From contig DAOWEJ010000052.1 of assembly GCA_030638575.1 (NCBI GenBank), positions 1-33,183 on the forward strand: DNA of 33,183 bases, read 5' to 3'. Source of the stretch: Deltaproteobacteria bacterium. Its GTDB lineage: Bacteria; Desulfobacterota; Desulfobacteria; Desulfobacterales; JAUWMJ01. The notes under the pieces are model-generated. The model was not told the origin of the DNA. It was given only the letters and a program-made list of their open reading frames with translations, and ran no database searches. The translations under genes and the position numbers were made by a program. This document shows positions 1 through 7,712 of the stretch, piece after piece (within the stretch, counting starts at the first letter, position 1; every line of letters begins with the position of its first letter).

Positions 1-663
1 CAGTCTCCTCAGGGATATTTGTCATATGAACTGGTCACAGAGAACGATGAGCTGGATCTGGAAAGAGATTGTAAGTATGATGATGAAACTCGTTTTACCG
101 GAAGAATAAAGATTGATATGCCCCTTTTTCTGCCCAATATTTACCTTATGGCTTCACCAATGGAATTCGAAGGTACAGGCTCGAAAACAATAGATTTTAA
201 CTTCGGTGGGGAAACAATTAAGGGCAATGTTCCTTTTTATTCGAAATTAACCCTTGATCATTATGATATTGGTCTTTACTATGGGATTCCCTTTATCGAA
301 ACGATAACCGCTGAAACAATCAACATTGATATAGGGCTTAATATAAGGATTTATGACTTTAAAGTAGAAATAAAGCAGGATACAACAGAAGAATCAGAAA
401 GCTCTACCCTGCCGATTCCCGCTTTATACCTTGCAACACAAATAAAGCCTTTTGAAAAACTTGCAATTGAGGCAGAGGCCAGGGGAATATCATACAGCGG
501 AAACCAGCTATACAGCCTGATCGGAAGAGTGAAGGTAACAGTCTTTGGACCTGTGTTTGCAGCTGCAGGTTATAGATACGACAAGATAAAAATTGATGAG
601 GAGGATGTTGAGGTGGATATGGATTTCAGCGGGCCGTTTATTGAAGCAGGGTTTAAGTTTTAA
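1..663 (+). CDS. Outer-membrane beta-barrel protein, 5'-truncated by window edge (TIGR04219-like)
   Basis: The reading frame is open to base 1 (the first codons read Q-S-P-Q-G-Y), so the true start and signal peptide lie outside the window; the TTG at 19 is only the first start-like codon. About 220 residues are visible. They show alternating polar/hydrophobic strands (IDFNFGG, LTLDHYDIGLYYG, INIDIGLNIRIYDFKVEI) and end in Phe (EAGFKF), the usual C-terminal signal of an outer-membrane beta-barrel recognised by the BAM complex. The pattern (NIYLMASPMEF, LDHYDIGLYYGIPF, GNQLYSLIGRVKV) resembles the TIGR04219 family of outer-membrane proteins of unknown function; that assignment is from memory. 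It converges on the PilZ gene 31 bases downstream, with only a weak hairpin (TTCGG/CCGAA) between them. Confidence 0.75.
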   Translation, partial: QSPQGYLSYELVTENDELDLERDCKYDDETRFTGRIKIDMPLFLPNIYLMASPMEFEGTGSKTIDFNFGGETIKGNVPFYSKLTLDHYDIGLYYGIPFIETITAETINIDIGLNIRIYDFKVEIKQDTTEESESSTLPIPALYLATQIKPFEKLAIEAEARGISYSGNQLYSLIGRVKVTVFGPVFAAAGYRYDKIKIDEEDVEVDMDFSGPFIEAGFKF

Positions 664-694
664 TCATTAAATCCTGGCTTGTGATTCGGTTTTT

Positions 695-1177
695 CTATCC
701 GAACATGTAAAATCCAAGGGCTCGATCATTCGGGTCGGAGGTATGAACGGAAACGAACTCGATGCCATATTCAAGGTCGAATAATTTTTTAATAATACAC
801 TCTTTTTTGATTAACGATCTGTTTTTATCGTCTAAGTGAAATTCCACAATAATCCTGTCGCCGACAATGAAGTCCTGTTTTTCATGGAGCTTTATTTTTA
901 AACCTGTACGAGATACATCTGTTACGATCATCATACCCTTGTTTCTAGGAATATTTGAAACAAAATGGATAAATGTTCCGGGAAAATTCGTTTTCTTTCT
1001 GTATTGCTTTCTTTTTTCTATAAGAACGCGATAAGAATTTCCGCAGGAACACTTTACCTTTACCCTCTCTGCTTTATCCAGATTTTTATATTCTGATATA
1101 TTAACAGTTTTTGGGATATTACACTTAGGGCATTTGAATGTGACCGTATTGTCGTTACTTATAAAAACTTTCTGCAT
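695..1177 (-). CDS. PilZ-domain protein with N-terminal zinc ribbon
   Basis: 160 aa. Residues 14-46 form a small zinc-ribbon-like module with CxxC (C16, C19) and CxC (C43, C45). It is followed by a PilZ domain: an RxxxR motif (R56-K-Q-Y-R60) and a DxSxxG motif (D87-V-S-R-T-G92), the two signatures that bind cyclic di-GMP. A beta-rich tail follows (IIVEFHL, YGIEFVSV). The protein has no membrane segment, so it is probably a cytoplasmic c-di-GMP effector. It is last in a minus-strand series with the repeat protein, the ATPase-OmpA protein and the two-TM protein; the gap to the gene upstream in transcription is 33 bases, so co-transcription is plausible. ATG start with an AAGG/AGAAAG purine run upstream. 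The target is unknown. The zinc ribbon could bind a protein partner or nucleic acid. Confidence 0.85.
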   Translation of the reverse strand: MQKVFISNDNTVTFKCPKCNIPKTVNISEYKNLDKAERVKVKCSCGNSYRVLIEKRKQYRKKTNFPGTFIHFVSNIPRNKGMMIVTDVSRTGLKIKLHEKQDFIVGDRIIVEFHLDDKNRSLIKKECIIKKLFDLEYGIEFVSVHTSDPNDRALGFYMFG

Positions 1178-1210
1178 TATCTTTCTACCTTGTTTTAATC
1201 AGTTGGAAGG

Positions 1211-2047
1211 TCAATTCAATTTGCTCATAGCAAGGTTTTTATGAATTTTATAAAGGTTGTTGGTATTTCCCATATGCGCTTTTACCCATTCAGGTGTACG
1301 GTCGTATTTCTTGGCCAGAGCGGTAATCGCACTTTCAAGGGTATCATGTTTAGATGTTCTGCTTGCCCAATACTTATGGGTCCTTCTTGGGTTATAAAAG
1401 AGTATATCAGAGTTTTCAGTGATTATTGAGCTATTATCAAAAGGCTGTTTGTCGCCGGGTTTATTTTTAGCAAGATTCCTGTGAATTTCATAAAGGCTGT
1501 TGGTGTTCCCCATATGCGCTTTTACCCAGTCAGGTGTACAGGCATATTTTTCAGCCAGAGCGGCAATTGCACCATTAAGTGTATTATGCCGGGATGTGCT
1601 ACTTACCCAATACTTGTATCTTCTCCTTGGATTGTAAAAAAGCGGGCTATCTGCTTTTTCATTATCCCGATATTTTACGATCGGGGTTGAAGGTTGACCC
1701 GCCGGCTTTTTTTTAACAGGAGCCGGATGTTTGTTTTCCGGTTTATTTTTCCTGACTTCTTTTTCTTTAACCATGCCGGAATTTGCCATAGGAGGCGTAG
1801 CCGGCTCAATGCTCTTTGACAACTGATCTTTTTCTTTTATTTCTCCTTCTTCTATCCGCTCAACAATTTCCTTTGAGTAGGTAATGATTATGCTTTCATA
1901 TCCTGTAAGATAAAACTTAATTAAACCATTTTCCTCCCATGCCTTTTTTGTTATTATTTTTGTTCCATCTTTTAAAAAGATAGTATCACCGCCGGCAACC
2001 AAAGGAAATAATGCCAGTAAGAGGGATGTAATAAATATTTTTTTCAT
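1211..2047 (-). CDS. Exported protein with duplicated 64-residue C-terminal unit, function unknown
   Basis: 278 aa. Residues 1-20 are a Sec signal peptide (MKK, a hydrophobic run, then AGG|D). Residues 21-68 (DTIFLKDGTKI ... IVERIEEG) resemble a small beta-domain common at the start of deltaproteobacterial envelope proteins. Residues 70-130 are a Lys/Pro-rich linker. Residues 133-196 and 213-276 are two copies of one unit, spaced exactly 80 residues apart. Conserved features in both are FYNPRR, KYW, TS+H, TL, AI-ALA-KY, TP-WVKAHMGNTN, LY-IH and NLA. I do not recognise the repeated unit; it looks helical with aromatic and basic residues. The protein is periplasmic or outer-membrane-associated by inference. 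It lies 17 bases downstream of the ATPase-OmpA gene and is probably co-transcribed with it. Confidence 0.75.
   Translation of the reverse strand: MKKIFITSLLLALFPLVAGGDTIFLKDGTKIITKKAWEENGLIKFYLTGYESIIITYSKEIVERIEEGEIKEKDQLSKSIEPATPPMANSGMVKEKEVRKNKPENKHPAPVKKKPAGQPSTPIVKYRDNEKADSPLFYNPRRRYKYWVSSTSRHNTLNGAIAALAEKYACTPDWVKAHMGNTNSLYEIHRNLAKNKPGDKQPFDNSSIITENSDILFYNPRRTHKYWASRTSKHDTLESAITALAKKYDRTPEWVKAHMGNTNNLYKIHKNLAMSKLN
1220..1651 (-). repeat. Intragenic tandem duplication, two ~192-bp copies with 240-bp period
   Basis: Copies at 1460-1651 (residues 133-196) and 1220-1411 (residues 213-276) within the exported-protein gene. The copies remain similar at DNA level, which also makes matching antisense shadow frames at 1241-1429 and 1481-1690. 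Between the copies lies a 16-residue variable linker. Confidence 0.85.
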
Positions 2048-2064
2048 TTAAAACGGACCTTATG

Positions 2065-3582
2065 TTAATTGAGTTCTATCTCTACTCTGCGATTTACCTT
2101 TCTTCCCTCAACTGTACTGTTTGTTGCAATAGGGTTTGCCGGTCCTAGTCCTAAGGACTCGATTGTTGATGAATCAACACCCTTACCCACCAGGTAACTT
2201 TTGATAATATTTGCCCGAAATCTGGAGACATTGACGTTGTATCGGTAATGACCGGTTGAATCGGTATACCCTTTAACAGTTATTTTTGCTTCAGGGCTAT
2301 GAATCATATATTCAGCAATTTCATGAAGAGTTTTAAATGCTTCATCGGTAAGCTCATTTGAATTATGTTTGAAATAGATGATAACGGTTTGATCCGGAGA
2401 AGGGAATATTTCTTTCATCTTTCCATCAGATTTTTCCTTATCGTTATCGCTGGTTGCAGGCGTCGTCTCGATTTTCTTTGCTTCCTCCATTTCAGTACTT
2501 AAAGTACGTTTTTCCTTTTGAAGGGAATTTTTATATTTTTGGGTTGTCAGGTCTTCCACCGTCCACTTTGGCGAACTCTTTGATGTTAAATTGTTTATAA
2601 GGTATGCGGTAATAATAAGAAGCAAGGCAGCAGCGGTAATATAACTCATCCTTAACAATTGCGGTGATTTTTTGTACGGCTTATCGATTTGCTGATCTGT
2701 ATTCTTTTTGAGTTCCTTTTCTTTGTTTTTATTGCTGGTTTTTACCGATGTTTTTGAGATCTCAATCATACTTTTTGTAACAGGAATTGTAAGTTCTTCA
2801 GAACATTCTTTTATAATTTTTACATCGATTTTTTTCGTATCCTTCGTATAGCCGGTAAGCAAGGCATGGTCGCAAATAACATTGATGAGACGAGGATAGC
2901 CGCTGGAAAACGAGTAGATTTCATGTATTGCACTTGTACTGAAAATTTTCCCTTTTGCTCCGGCCGTTTCAAGACGGCTCATTATTAATTCTCCGGTTTC
3001 GCTTTCCGTTAATGGGTCGATGTTGTATCTTACAGTAATCCTTTGCCTTACAGCTCTATTCCGTTCTCGCATTAAAATGTCGTTGAATTCGTATTGCCCG
3101 ACAAAAAATATATTTATAAGTTTTTTATTATACAGTTCAATGTTTGAAAGAAGCCGAATCTCTTCAAGAAGTTCATCGTTGAGTCTCTGGGCCTCATCTA
3201 TTATCAATAGAACATTTTTATTTTCAGCGTGTGCTTTGTGCAGAAAATCTTTTAAATGAACAATAAAATCCCCCTTGCCCTTAAACTTTTTATTCATCTT
3301 GAAACTGTCTGAAAGAGAATTGAAAAAGTCGAGAATCTCAAGATCAGGGTCGGGAACTGTTGCGATGATGGCCTCAATATCGAGTTTAGTTACAAGGCAA
3401 TTTATCAGCATGGTTTTTCCTGTACCAACATCTCCGGTAAGGAGGAGAAAACCTTTATTCTCCAAAACTCCATACTTTAAAGTGGAAAGGGCTTCCAGGT
3501 GCTTTTCACCGAGCCATATAAATTTCGGGTCGGTAGTTATCTGAAAAGGCTTTTCGGTAAAATTATAGTGGGAAAGGTACAA
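2065..3582 (-). CDS. GspA/ExeA-like AAA ATPase with transmembrane helix and C-terminal OmpA peptidoglycan-binding domain
   Basis: 505 aa. Residues 1-265 form an ExeA-type AAA ATPase: Walker A GDVGTGKT (50-57), Walker B VLLIIDEAQ (124-132), sensor-like region around VGQYEFNDIL (161-170) and GYPRLINVICDHALL (228-242). A basic linker leads to one membrane helix (312-331). A periplasmic coiled-coil/linker region follows, then an OmpA-like domain (398-505) with GYTDSTG (438-444) and an N-x3-S-x2-R-x7-YL peptidoglycan-binding helix. The start is TTG, supported by GGAGGA 8 bases upstream and by the N-terminus MYLSHYNF matching the family. It is a paralogue of the gspA-like gene at 19594 but carries a different cell-wall-binding module. 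By analogy with ExeA it would use ATP in the cytoplasm to drive a cell-wall-linked assembly step; this is inference. Confidence 0.85.
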   Translation of the reverse strand: MYLSHYNFTEKPFQITTDPKFIWLGEKHLEALSTLKYGVLENKGFLLLTGDVGTGKTMLINCLVTKLDIEAIIATVPDPDLEILDFFNSLSDSFKMNKKFKGKGDFIVHLKDFLHKAHAENKNVLLIIDEAQRLNDELLEEIRLLSNIELYNKKLINIFFVGQYEFNDILMRERNRAVRQRITVRYNIDPLTESETGELIMSRLETAGAKGKIFSTSAIHEIYSFSSGYPRLINVICDHALLTGYTKDTKKIDVKIIKECSEELTIPVTKSMIEISKTSVKTSNKNKEKELKKNTDQQIDKPYKKSPQLLRMSYITAAALLLIITAYLINNLTSKSSPKWTVEDLTTQKYKNSLQKEKRTLSTEMEEAKKIETTPATSDNDKEKSDGKMKEIFPSPDQTVIIYFKHNSNELTDEAFKTLHEIAEYMIHSPEAKITVKGYTDSTGHYRYNVNVSRFRANIIKSYLVGKGVDSSTIESLGLGPANPIATNSTVEGRKVNRRVEIELN

Positions 3583-3600
3583 ATCTGTTTTCCTCCAAAA

Positions 3601-4167
3601 TCAGGTTTCATCCTTTTTCGATATTATTCCACGGCTGTAATATATATAAAGAATAATCCACAGAATAAAGAAAAAGATAATATATGCGGCACGTTGCCTG
3701 GTTAACTTTTTTTTATTTTTATCGATTAAGTTAGCAGAATTTTTCAGTTCTCTTTTAACTATTTCCAGCTCGTTGAGGAGGTTGTCAATATCGGAGTTTT
3801 CCGTATAAATAACCAGCCGCTTTGATTTATTTTCAAAATCCCTGACATTATATGTATCAAAAAGTATTTTTTGTTTTTCAGTTAAATATGATATGTCATG
3901 TATTTCTTTTGCGAATTCAACACAATAGAACTTTTTATAAGGGTCGATTGAAGGCACTTCTCCCAGTTTATTTATCCTTTCTTGGATTCCTTTATCAAGT
4001 TGAGTCGATATCTCCTGCATAATGGCATCTAGTTTTCCTATCGTGTCATGGTTCTTTTTGAGATCCTCACCGCTTAAGGCTGATATAAAAAAGATTAAAA
4101 ATCCGGCTGTCAGACAACTTGCAATAATTTTTATGATTATAATAAATTCCTCTTTAATTAAGGACAT
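3601..4167 (-). CDS. Small two-TM membrane protein, function unknown
   Basis: 188 aa. One hydrophobic helix lies near the N-terminus (about residues 9-30, IIIIKIIASCLTAGFLIFF) and a second near the C-terminus (about 159-176, AAYIIFFFILWIILYIYY). Between them is a ~125-residue charged, helical, partly coiled-coil segment (DAIMQEISTQLDKGI, LLNELEIVKRELKNSANLI). With both ends inside, the middle would be periplasmic. ATG start with AGGGA 8 bases upstream. It sits 18 bases before the ATPase-OmpA gene in the direction of transcription, so the two are probably one operon and may act together in the envelope. I recognise no family. Confidence 0.6.
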   Translation of the reverse strand: MSLIKEEFIIIIKIIASCLTAGFLIFFISALSGEDLKKNHDTIGKLDAIMQEISTQLDKGIQERINKLGEVPSIDPYKKFYCVEFAKEIHDISYLTEKQKILFDTYNVRDFENKSKRLVIYTENSDIDNLLNELEIVKRELKNSANLIDKNKKKLTRQRAAYIIFFFILWIILYIYYSRGIISKKDET

Positions 4168-4391
4168 AGCTTATTTCCCTTTTATGCTGTTGATTGAAAA
4201 GATTTACCACGGAGTTACACGGAGACCCACTGAATTATGGTTTTTTAGTATATGTGAAATTCCCGTGAAAATCCGCCTGCCCTGTGAAATCCCGAAGGGC
4301 TATTCCACCGTGAAAGCAATTTCTGCTAATGAGCTTATTGTCCTAAGGGCTCACTCAAAGTTTAATACTATCAACTAAGAGCTGTGAGCTA
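4168..4391. repeat. Spacer with dispersed intergenic repeats
   Basis: No credible gene; a plus-strand frame from 4022 runs through it but is antisense to the two-TM gene. It contains an 'accacggagttacacggag' motif (near 4207) and, at 4367-4394, a 28-base element whose reverse complement matches 15719-15746 at 26 of 28 positions. A CCCGAAGGGC-type mini-palindrome lies near 4291. Confidence 0.55.
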
Positions 4392-7300
4392 TCACCTCTG
4401 TTTTGTATCCAGGATCTCTCTGATTTTGTGTGACAGTTGTTTCATGTTAAAGGGTTTCTGGATAAATCCATTGCAACCACGGTTTAAAATATCCGTAGCC
4501 TGACCACTTATACTGTATCCACTGGAAAGCAGGACCTTTATTTCAGGATTAATCTCTTTTAGCCTGTCATAAGTTTCACTACCACCCATATTTGGCATTA
4601 CCATATCAAGAACAACCATGTCAATTTTATCTTGGGATTCCTTGTAAGTCTTAATAGCTTCCTCTCCACCCAGAGCAATAAGCACCTTATAGCCTAATGC
4701 CTCCATAATCTGATGGCACCCTTGAGCAACAACCTCTTCATCATCTATTAAGAGAATGGTTTCATTGCCCCCCATTGTATCAAGAGATATTTCATGATCT
4801 TCAACAATTTCAGTTTCAGATTGAGAAACCGGGAGATAGATGTTGAATGTTGTGCCATGGCCTAATTCGCTGTAGCAATTAATGATGCCATCATGGTTTT
4901 TAATAATTCCATATGCGGATGCCAATCCCAGACCGGTTCCCGTTCCCATCTGTCTTGTTGTAAAGAAAGGTTCAAATATTCTTTCACGGGTTTTTTTATC
5001 CATGCCGACGCCGTTGTCTGTTACCGATATCTTAACATAATTGCCGGGGGGAGCATAATAGAATTTTGTGCGGCTATAATCGGCGTCAAGTGTAACATTG
5101 TCTGTTTCAATATACAGCTCTCCACCACCATCAGGCATTGCCTGCCAGGCATTAACGTAAATATTTAAAAGTACCTGCTCAATCTGTCCCATGTCAACAT
5201 TAACCATCCGGAGATCTTCTTTGTATTTTCTATGAATCGTGATTTCTTTCCTTGTGTGGCCAAAAATAAGTGAAGTTCTGTTAACGATTTCATTCAGGTT
5301 GCATGGCGTAACAACATATTTACCTCGTCTTGCAAAGCCAAGGAGTTGTTGGGTGAGCTTGGCTCCGCTTTTAACACACCGTTCAATCAGTTTTATGTTT
5401 TCATGATGAGAGTGATCTGACTTGAGGTCCAGAAGCATGACAGAAGCGCTCCCCTGTATTCCCATGAGCAGATTATTAAAATCGTGGGCAATGCCGCCTG
5501 CCAGGGTTCCGATAGACTCCATTCTCTGGGATTGCTGAACCTGGGCTTCAAGCTTCTTTTGCGTTGTTATATCACTTAAAAAATTAAGAGCTGCCCGCTT
5601 CCCTTCCCATGTAACGGAAACTACATTCAACTGAACCCACATTTCTTCACCCTCTTTATTAACGATCCTGAAAGAAGATGTGGCAGACAGGTTTTCCCCC
5701 TTTAGCCTCTTAGAATACCAGTGAATAACCCTTTCTCGTTGCTTGGGATAAACATATTTATCAAGCGAAATATGATCCTGGCTTAGATCAGCTTTGAGAA
5801 AATCGCTCAACTCCCTGGCTTTTGGATTTGCAAATTTAATTTGTCGTTTTTGAACAATAAAGATGGCATCATTTGAATTTTCGACTAGGAGGCGATACTT
5901 TTCTTCCGATTCACGCAATGCTTCTTCCGCCCTCTTCGCTTCTGTTATATCGCGCAGATGTTCTATTACCCTTGTAACATTGCCAGATTCATCCAGAATC
6001 GGATAAAATCTGATATCAAACCAGATCCCTAAAGATTCTTCGTATCTTACCAGGTGGGCGGGTTGTTTTTTCTGGTACACTTGAGATACCGTACAGTTTT
6101 TACACGGCTTATCGCAACCGATCAGCTCAAAACATTTTTTTCCCTCAATTTCTTTATGAGTGAGATTAAGAAGCTTATATCCGGCGGCATTATATCGAAT
6201 TATGTTATGTTCATTGTCCTGAACACCTAGAATGTCCGGTATATTATCAACTATTGTTTCAAGGAGAAGTGAAGTTTCTTTTAGCTCCGCTGTTCGATCT
6301 TTCACCAGTTCTTCCAGATGGTCGCGATATTTTTCCAGTTTTTCTTCTGCGCTTCTTCGTTCCTCTTCTACACCGATGGCAGAAGCAATAATGCTCATTA
6401 TCCGATTGTCTCCCTTGCTTAAGGTGTAGTCATCTTTAAACAAAGCGCACAGGGAACCGACATAATTAAAGCCAACTTTAACTGCTTTACCTACATATGT
6501 TTGTAATTTATAATTTATTATATTGGAATCAATCCTTGCGTAAATCGATTGTTTAAGATTTGAAATCACAAGAAACTTGTCACCTGCACTTTTTATCACA
6601 TCGTAACATATATTTTCTTCGGCTTTTTCCGCAGGCTTGTAATCTGGGTGCGTATTCCATTGCCCCCTTGAATATAGGATTCCATCTTCAAGTCGATTGT
6701 AAATTGCGCATTTGGCTCCAAGAAGCTCTCCACAAAGTGCAGTTAGCCGGCTTATGTTATCTAATGAGTCGGGCCCGAAACTTAAAAAGCAGTCGTTTAT
6801 CTTGGAAAGCCTTTCTTCAAGGAGCATTCTCTGGCTCATCTCCTGTTTTCTTTTGGTAATGTCACGGTTGCTGACACGCCTTCCCAGGGAACGACCATCC
6901 ATACCCTTAACAGGCTGGCAAACATGACTAATCCAGCGAACCACGCCCTCGCGGGATATGATACGAAATTCAATTGATACTACACCGCTTTGCAGTTCGG
7001 TTTCAATATGGCTGGTCATGCGCTGTCGATCATCAGGATGAACTATTTCCTCTATCAGTTTAGGGTTTTTAAAAAAATCATCCGGCAGGTATCCGGTTAT
7101 ACGCTCACATGATGGTGAAATATAAACAAACTTTCCGTTCTCATCGACCCAGTATTCCCAGTGGTAGGTAAAGTCAGCCACGGTTCGAAAGCTTTCTTCT
7201 CCTTCTCGTAAGGCATCCCTTGTTTTCCTCAGCATATTGATGCTTACCTGGGCATGGGAACCAAAGATGATTAAGAGGCATAGGACTATCACACGGGTAT

Positions 7301-7490
7301 ATATGTCATATAAGTCTGGCCCGACAAGTTCCTGAACCAAATTGATCTTGTTTGAAAAAAAAATATTTAAAATGGAATCAAGAAGCCAGTATATTGTGGC
7401 AATAATAATTCCTGCCAATATCATTGATTCTGCAAATTTTTTGGCGCCCCTGGCAGAATCCTTAATTTTTATATTCTTTAACCCTTTCAA
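4392..7490 (-). CDS. Membrane hybrid histidine kinase (2 TM, PAS/GAF/PAS/PAS, HisKA, HATPase, receiver)
   Basis: 1032 aa. Two membrane helices (about 21-45 and 65-83), then PAS+PAC (100-218), a GAF-like domain (about 228-378), a coiled coil (379-412), PAS+PAC (about 413-520), and PAS+PAC (528-645). The kinase core follows: HisKA with H669 in GGIAHDFNN, N-box N780, G1 DNGVGMD (825-831) and G2 GTGTGLGLA. The C-terminal receiver (911-1026) has an acidic pocket (DD 916-917), phospho-acceptor D962 and K1012. The second PAS carries a Cys cluster (C453, C459, C463, C466). Start is TTG with GGAG 6 bases upstream. The receiver may feed a separate phosphotransfer protein or be inhibitory; no output regulator is adjacent. 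It lies between the T2SS cluster and the ATPase-OmpA group with spacers on both sides. Signal unknown. Confidence 0.9.
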   Translation of the reverse strand: MKGLKNIKIKDSARGAKKFAESMILAGIIIATIYWLLDSILNIFFSNKINLVQELVGPDLYDIYTRVIVLCLLIIFGSHAQVSINMLRKTRDALREGEESFRTVADFTYHWEYWVDENGKFVYISPSCERITGYLPDDFFKNPKLIEEIVHPDDRQRMTSHIETELQSGVVSIEFRIISREGVVRWISHVCQPVKGMDGRSLGRRVSNRDITKRKQEMSQRMLLEERLSKINDCFLSFGPDSLDNISRLTALCGELLGAKCAIYNRLEDGILYSRGQWNTHPDYKPAEKAEENICYDVIKSAGDKFLVISNLKQSIYARIDSNIINYKLQTYVGKAVKVGFNYVGSLCALFKDDYTLSKGDNRIMSIIASAIGVEEERRSAEEKLEKYRDHLEELVKDRTAELKETSLLLETIVDNIPDILGVQDNEHNIIRYNAAGYKLLNLTHKEIEGKKCFELIGCDKPCKNCTVSQVYQKKQPAHLVRYEESLGIWFDIRFYPILDESGNVTRVIEHLRDITEAKRAEEALRESEEKYRLLVENSNDAIFIVQKRQIKFANPKARELSDFLKADLSQDHISLDKYVYPKQRERVIHWYSKRLKGENLSATSSFRIVNKEGEEMWVQLNVVSVTWEGKRAALNFLSDITTQKKLEAQVQQSQRMESIGTLAGGIAHDFNNLLMGIQGSASVMLLDLKSDHSHHENIKLIERCVKSGAKLTQQLLGFARRGKYVVTPCNLNEIVNRTSLIFGHTRKEITIHRKYKEDLRMVNVDMGQIEQVLLNIYVNAWQAMPDGGGELYIETDNVTLDADYSRTKFYYAPPGNYVKISVTDNGVGMDKKTRERIFEPFFTTRQMGTGTGLGLASAYGIIKNHDGIINCYSELGHGTTFNIYLPVSQSETEIVEDHEISLDTMGGNETILLIDDEEVVAQGCHQIMEALGYKVLIALGGEEAIKTYKESQDKIDMVVLDMVMPNMGGSETYDRLKEINPEIKVLLSSGYSISGQATDILNRGCNGFIQKPFNMKQLSHKIREILDTKQR

Positions 7491-7659
7491 TTATCACTCC
7501 TATTATCTAATCTGGATAAGCCAAAAATTAGACAGTTCATTTTAACCACAAAGGAACAAAGAGGCTGGAAGGTTGGGAAGCCAGGAGGCTATGAAGCTAA
7601 AAAGCCTACCAGTTTCCCGGCATTCTATCTTTCCAGCTTATTTGTCTTTGCGGTGATTT
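7491..7659. repeat. Spacer with G-rich minisatellite-like sequence
   Basis: No gene seen. From about 7543 it carries 'aaccacaaaggaacaaag' followed by degenerate 'gaggctggaaggttgggaag' units, the same flavour as the tandem array at 21305-21390. Confidence 0.45.
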
Positions 7660-7694
7660 GAGATACAATTTTTTCTAAAAAAATTATAAATCTC
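7660..7694 (-). terminator. Possible AT-rich hairpin terminator after gspE
   Basis: Inverted repeat built from GAGAT...ATCTC flanking AATTTTTT-ct-AAAAAAATT, 19 bases beyond the gspE stop codon. The stem is long but AT-rich, so termination strength is doubtful. Confidence 0.35.
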
Positions 7695-7712
7695 ATTATT
7701 GAAGTACTATTG

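Noticed and set aside
4022..4378. 118-codon plus-strand frame
   Set aside because: Half lies antisense to the two-TM gene and half in dispersed repeats; no family resemblance.
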